Of a stretch of 8,899 nucleotides of DNA, positions 5,183 through 8,899 are shown one piece after another. Where the stretch lies: contig DEKO01000075.1 of NCBI GenBank assembly GCA_002353885.1, positions 1-8,899 on the forward strand, written 5' to 3'. Below the pieces are notes generated by a model that saw only the letters and a program-made list of their open reading frames with translations, was not told where the DNA came from and did not search any database. This DNA comes from Porphyromonadaceae bacterium UBA2720 (lineage in GTDB: Bacteria; Bacteroidota; Bacteroidia; Bacteroidales; Muribaculaceae). The translations under genes were made by a program, and so were the position numbers. How positions within the stretch are numbered: position 1 is the first letter of the stretch; each line of letters begins with the position of its first letter.

Positions 5183-7966
5183 ATGAGAAAATTTAATTTA
5201 AGCATAGCGCTGATAATCATCCACTTGCAGATAATGGCTGCTGATGTGCTTCTGCAGGGGGTGGTGAGCGACGCAAACACGGGCGAGCGCATCGAGTTTG
5301 CCACTGTAACCGCACAGCCAGGCGGCAAGTCGGTGCCCACTGATGCCGATGGCCGCTACTACCTGCGGCTGGCGCCAGGAACTTATACTATTACATCAAG
5401 TTATGTAGGATATTCAAAGGTCAGCCAACGCATCACCCTCAGTGCCGAGCGCACGCTCAACTTCAAGCTAAAGGAAGACTCGCGTGTGCTGGGCGAGGTC
5501 GTGGTCACAGCCAAGGAGTCGACTGGCATGACCAGCAGTAGCCGCATCGACCGTGATGCCATGGCACATCTGCAGCCTACCAGTTTCAGTGACCTGATGG
5601 AGCTCCTACCAGGCAACATCAGCCACGACCCTGATATGGGTAGTGTCAATGCTATCAAATTGCGCGAGACGGGCAACCTAGGTGCCACGGGGACCGAGAA
5701 CAGCAATCCTGACTACAACATCACCTCGTTGGGGACGCTTTTTGTCGTTGACGGAGCGCCCATCAACGGCGATGCCAATATGCAGAACATCCCTAATGCC
5801 AGCAGCGACATGACCTCGCCGGAGTACAAGAAGGACATGACCAACAAGGGAGTGGACATGCGCGCGCTCTCAACCGATAACATCGAGAGCGTCGAGGTGG
5901 TCCGTGGTATTCCCAGTGCCGAGTATGGCAACCTCACCAGCGGCATGGTCAACATCAAGCGCATTCGCCGCGCAACACCGCTAACCGCACGATTCAAGGC
6001 CGACGAGTACAGCAAACTGGTGTCACTGGGCAAAGGCTTCAATTTGGGCAACTCGGGACATATCATGAATGTGGACGGGGGATATCTGGACAGCAAGGTT
6101 GACCCTCGCAATAATCTGGAGAACTACAAGCGTCTGAACCTATCAGCACGCCTTAACTTGCGCTGGGAGAGGCCAGCGTTCAACACAGGATGGATTACGG
6201 GGCTTGACTACACGGGGTCGTTTGACAATGCCAAGCAAGATCCCGACTTGAGTTACCTCAAACTGAACGAGTACAAGTCGTCCTACAATCGCATCAACTA
6301 TACAAGCGACCTGACGTTCACACTCAACAACATCACATGGCTCAATACCATCAACCTCAATACAAGTGTAAGTTACCAAGTTGACCGTCTTGAACGGCAC
6401 AAAGAGGTGGCACCGCAGCGTGCTTCGGTGGCACCGACCTCGATGGATGAGGGCGTGCACGACGGACAATACCTGCTCAACTCATATATTGCCGACTATG
6501 TGAGTGACGGCAAGCCGCTCAATGCCTTTGTCAAACTCAAGGCCGAGGGTAGGGCATCGGTGGGAAATTGGAGTAATTTATATAAGTTAGGTGGAGAGTG
6601 GACCTTGTCGAAAAACTATGGCGACGGCCAGGTCTATGACCTGACTCGTCCGCTGGCTGCGGCATGGGTCACGCGGCCACGGGCCTACAAGGATATACCC
6701 GCACTGAACGTGCTCTCGTTCTATGCCGAGGACAATGTCACTCTGCCGTTGGGTGTCCATCGTCTGGAAGCACAGCTGGGACTGCGCACAATACAGCTGG
6801 TTGGCCTGGATGCCGCCTATCATCTGTCGGGCAGACCCTATCTCGATCCGCGAGTCAATGCCAAGTGGACCATGCCTGTATGGAGGGTTGCAGGTCATGA
6901 GATGCAGCTCTATCTGGCTGGGGGATATGGCATCACCACCAAGATGCCTACGGTTGCATACTTGTTCCCTCAGGTGCATTACAACGACTTCATCCAACTC
7001 AACTACTACGACGTACTCAAACCGTTGGAGCATAGTCGCATCAGTTTGCGCACCTACATTGACCCGACTGTCAACCATCAGCTGCGTCCAGCCACCAACC
7101 GCAAGTGGGAGGTGCGTTTGGGTGGCAAGTGGGGCAAGAACACTTTCTCGGTCACATACTTCCGTGAGCGGTTGCGTTCTGGCTACCGTTACAGCACATT
7201 CTATCAGCCCTATGAGTACACACGCTATGATGCGCAAAACATCCATCCCGAGTCGCTCACCGAGCCACCGATGCTCGATACCATCCCTTCGACGCTTGTT
7301 CGTGAGCTGAATGGCTACAGTCGCGTGACCAATGGCAGCCGACTCGACAAGGAAGGTATCGAGTTCACGCTGACCACGGCGCGGTGGCAGCCCCTGCGCA
7401 CAGCTCTCACCATCACGGGCGCATGGTTCCGCTCGACCTACAGTAACTCGCAGATGCTCTATCAGACTGTGAGCGATGTGGTTGACAGTGAGCCGGTGAG
7501 CAACCGTTATGTGGGCTACTACAACAGCAATGACGGACGTGTCAATAACCAGTTCAACACCAATTTTATGTTTGACACGCAGATTACCCGCTGGGGGCTT
7601 GTGTTCACCACGTCGGTGCAATGTCTATGGTTTGTCAAAACACGCCGTTTGTGGCAGAATGGAGTGCCCGAAAGCTATCTTGATGTGGCTGATGGGCAGT
7701 TGCACACCTACACCGAGCAGATGCGGGACGATGCAGTGCTGCGCTATCTAGTGAGGACCTACAACGACGAGTTGTTCAGCACGCAGACGGTGCCCACGGC
7801 TATCTATGTCAACCTCAAAGCCACCAAGCAGATAGGCAAGCACCTCAAGGTCGCTGTCTTTGCAAACCGACTGCTCGACTATATGCCCGACTACAAGAGC
7901 AATGGTCTGACTGTGCGTCGCATCAGCGATCCCTACTTTGGCATGGAACTGAATGTGAGTTTATAG
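5183..7966 (+). CDS. TonB-dependent outer-membrane receptor with CarboxypepD_reg-like N-domain
   Basis: A 927-residue outer-membrane beta-barrel receptor that imports a ligand using TonB-ExbBD energy. A signal peptide (about 1-20, ending IMAA) is followed by a carboxypeptidase-regulatory-like domain (about 22-98; GVVSDANTGERIEFATV, TDADGRYYLRLAPGTYTI). A TonB-box-like LGEVVVTA (103-110) comes next, then a plug (about 115-262; LFVVDGAPINGD at 186-197 and IESVEVVRGIPSAEYGN at 234-250), then the barrel to the C-terminus (FGMELNVSL). It is somewhat shorter than typical SusC proteins (roughly 1000 residues), and no SusD follows, so it is better called a general TonB receptor than a glycan SusC. 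The ATG at 5183 is preferred over an adjacent TTG at 5180. It has its own TAnnTTTG promoter, and a DUF4876-like lipoprotein gene follows after 25 bases, indicating an operon. The ligand cannot be told from sequence; metal complexes, haem, peptides and sugars all remain possible. Confidence 0.92.
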   Translation: MRKFNLSIALIIIHLQIMAADVLLQGVVSDANTGERIEFATVTAQPGGKSVPTDADGRYYLRLAPGTYTITSSYVGYSKVSQRITLSAERTLNFKLKEDSRVLGEVVVTAKESTGMTSSSRIDRDAMAHLQPTSFSDLMELLPGNISHDPDMGSVNAIKLRETGNLGATGTENSNPDYNITSLGTLFVVDGAPINGDANMQNIPNASSDMTSPEYKKDMTNKGVDMRALSTDNIESVEVVRGIPSAEYGNLTSGMVNIKRIRRATPLTARFKADEYSKLVSLGKGFNLGNSGHIMNVDGGYLDSKVDPRNNLENYKRLNLSARLNLRWERPAFNTGWITGLDYTGSFDNAKQDPDLSYLKLNEYKSSYNRINYTSDLTFTLNNITWLNTINLNTSVSYQVDRLERHKEVAPQRASVAPTSMDEGVHDGQYLLNSYIADYVSDGKPLNAFVKLKAEGRASVGNWSNLYKLGGEWTLSKNYGDGQVYDLTRPLAAAWVTRPRAYKDIPALNVLSFYAEDNVTLPLGVHRLEAQLGLRTIQLVGLDAAYHLSGRPYLDPRVNAKWTMPVWRVAGHEMQLYLAGGYGITTKMPTVAYLFPQVHYNDFIQLNYYDVLKPLEHSRISLRTYIDPTVNHQLRPATNRKWEVRLGGKWGKNTFSVTYFRERLRSGYRYSTFYQPYEYTRYDAQNIHPESLTEPPMLDTIPSTLVRELNGYSRVTNGSRLDKEGIEFTLTTARWQPLRTALTITGAWFRSTYSNSQMLYQTVSDVVDSEPVSNRYVGYYNSNDGRVNNQFNTNFMFDTQITRWGLVFTTSVQCLWFVKTRRLWQNGVPESYLDVADGQLHTYTEQMRDDAVLRYLVRTYNDELFSTQTVPTAIYVNLKATKQIGKHLKVAVFANRLLDYMPDYKSNGLTVRRISDPYFGMELNVSL

Positions 7967-7985
7967 TTGAAAGTTTATAGTTAAG
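7958..7985. repeat. 14-bp tandem repeat spanning the receptor stop codon
   Basis: AGTTTATAGTT occurs at 7958-7968 and again at 7972-7982, a 14-base period. The first copy includes the TAG stop of the receptor gene. This AGTTTATAGTT type of short repeat is familiar from Bacteroidales intergenic DNA. It fills most of the 25-base gap before the lipoprotein start; no hairpin or promoter is evident. Confidence 0.6.
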
Positions 7986-7991
7986 TTTTTA

Positions 7992-8899
7992 ATGATGAAA
8001 AAGATATTACTGCTAACAACCATTTTACTTGTATTGACTGCTTGCGACGATAAATTGAGCGACAGTGTGACTCTGGTCCAGCCTGTGGTACAAGTGACTT
8101 TGCCGCAGGGCATCAGTGGCGAGGTCATCAACGAACGCTTCGAGGTCAAAAATGTCACAACGGGCCGAACAGCCATCTATCAGGCAAGAACTGATCTGGA
8201 ACTCAAAACGGGACTGTATGACATCAGCTACGAGGCCGATGTGATGACGCTCGATGAAACCGATGGTGGACAGGTGACACGACATGTGCAGGCCTATACG
8301 CCGTCGGTCGAGGTGGCAAGTGGCAAGGCCGAGATACTTTTGACTTGCTATGAGGCTGTGCAGAACGATGACTTTGTCATCTCCGAGATCTTCTTTACTG
8401 GCACCTTGCGGCCCAATGGCAGCCAGTATTATGGTGATGACTACATCAAGATATATAACAACACAGACCATGTGCTCTATGCCGATGGACTGACCCTGCT
8501 GGAATCGAAGTTTGTCACCACCGACAAGTATAACTACCGCCCCAATGTCATGGATACGGCTATGACTGTGCAAGCCCTATACACCATTCCAGGAAATGGG
8601 CACGACTATCCTGTGCAACCAGGCGAGGAGTTGTGGATTGTTGACACGGGCATTGACCACCGTGTAGCCAATGAGAACTCGTTTGACTGTAGTGCGGCCG
8701 ACTTCGAGTGGTACGATGTGTCCACCAAGCCAGCCCACATGGATGTCGACGGCCCTATGGTGGCCAATCTTGACAAATGGTACTGCTACACGCTCTCGTT
8801 TTTTGTCTTGCACAATCGTGGATTCCGTGCTTGGGCTCTGGCACGAATCCCCATGGAAAAAGAGCAGTATCTGGCCGACCCCAATTATTACTACACCTA
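7992..8899 (+). CDS. DUF4876-like surface/periplasmic lipoprotein (truncated by window edge)
   Basis: The first 302 residues of a lipoprotein are visible; the C-terminus lies beyond the right edge. The signal peptide MMKKILLLTTILLVLTAC has a lipobox LTAC, so Cys18 should be lipidated. Asp-Asp-Lys follows directly, an acidic start that resembles Bacteroidetes surface-export signals. Residues about 25-120 look like a small beta-sandwich (VQVTLPQG, LKTGLYDISYEADV). From about 125 come features I associate with DUF4876: FVISEIFFTGTLRPNG, YIKIYNNTDHVLYADGL, WYCYTLSFFVLHNRGF and ALARIPM. The function of that family is not known to me. It begins 25 bases after the receptor stop, so the two are very probably cotranscribed, and it may act as the receptor's surface or periplasmic partner, by analogy with SusD- or Xus-type lipoproteins. 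ATG at 7995 is an equally possible start, one residue later. The family assignment is from recall of sequence pattern, not a search. Confidence 0.82.
   Translation, partial: MMKKILLLTTILLVLTACDDKLSDSVTLVQPVVQVTLPQGISGEVINERFEVKNVTTGRTAIYQARTDLELKTGLYDISYEADVMTLDETDGGQVTRHVQAYTPSVEVASGKAEILLTCYEAVQNDDFVISEIFFTGTLRPNGSQYYGDDYIKIYNNTDHVLYADGLTLLESKFVTTDKYNYRPNVMDTAMTVQALYTIPGNGHDYPVQPGEELWIVDTGIDHRVANENSFDCSAADFEWYDVSTKPAHMDVDGPMVANLDKWYCYTLSFFVLHNRGFRAWALARIPMEKEQYLADPNYYYT

Noticed and set aside
6587..7621. 344-codon ORF on the minus strand opposite the receptor gene
   Set aside because: It is entirely antisense to a well-supported TonB receptor, its translation shows no domain, signal peptide or normal composition, and no promoter is visible. 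It is a shadow of the receptor's codon bias.
5183..7966. Calling the receptor a SusC of a polysaccharide utilisation locus
   Set aside because: No SusD-like gene follows, the protein is shorter than typical SusC, and no glycan-active enzyme is present in the window.
8025..8573. 182-codon and neighbouring minus-strand ORFs opposite the lipoprotein gene
   Set aside because: The plus strand has an open lipoprotein frame from 7992 to the window end with a clear lipobox; the antisense frames show no features.

Overview
The window looks like a chromosomal segment from a Bacteroidetes genome, order Bacteroidales. A Prevotella- or Muribaculaceae-like member is my best guess; the genus cannot be fixed by reading. 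The pointers are a TonB-dependent receptor with an N-terminal carboxypeptidase-regulatory-like domain, a DUF4876-type lipoprotein, a dockerin-like C-terminus and a 'GKKVVVR' C-terminal sorting-type domain on secreted proteins, TAnnTTTG-type promoter boxes, and AT-rich leaders without strong Shine-Dalgarno sites.

Layout. (1) 1-1070, minus: the N-terminal 356 residues of the disaggregase ClpB; the rest lies beyond the left edge. (2) 1071-1334: a 264-base intergenic region holding the clpB control region (a sigma-54-like GG-N10-GC element, 13-bp direct repeats, a GC hairpin and AT-rich repeats) and a terminator for the next gene. (3) 1335-3221 and 3295-5001, both minus: two tandem, related secreted proteins with propeller-like repeats. 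They align through most of their length but end in different C-terminal modules, two dockerin-like EF-hand repeats versus a T9SS type A-like sorting domain. A long perfect hairpin sits between them. (4) 5002-5182: a divergent promoter region with one good TAnnTTTG box on each strand. (5) 5183-7966, plus: a 927-residue TonB-dependent outer-membrane receptor, followed after 25 bases by (6) 7992-8899, plus: a DUF4876-like lipoprotein cut by the right edge.

Reading. The receptor and lipoprotein form an operon and probably work together in outer-membrane uptake of an unidentified ligand; no SusD-like gene is present in the window. The divergent pair of secreted proteins may belong to the same regulon, but that rests only on the shared intergenic region. 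ClpB is an unrelated housekeeping/stress gene whose promoter region is the most structured non-coding part of the window. I found no RNA gene, CRISPR array, transposase or integrase. The many long ORFs opposite the real genes are interpreted as shadows.
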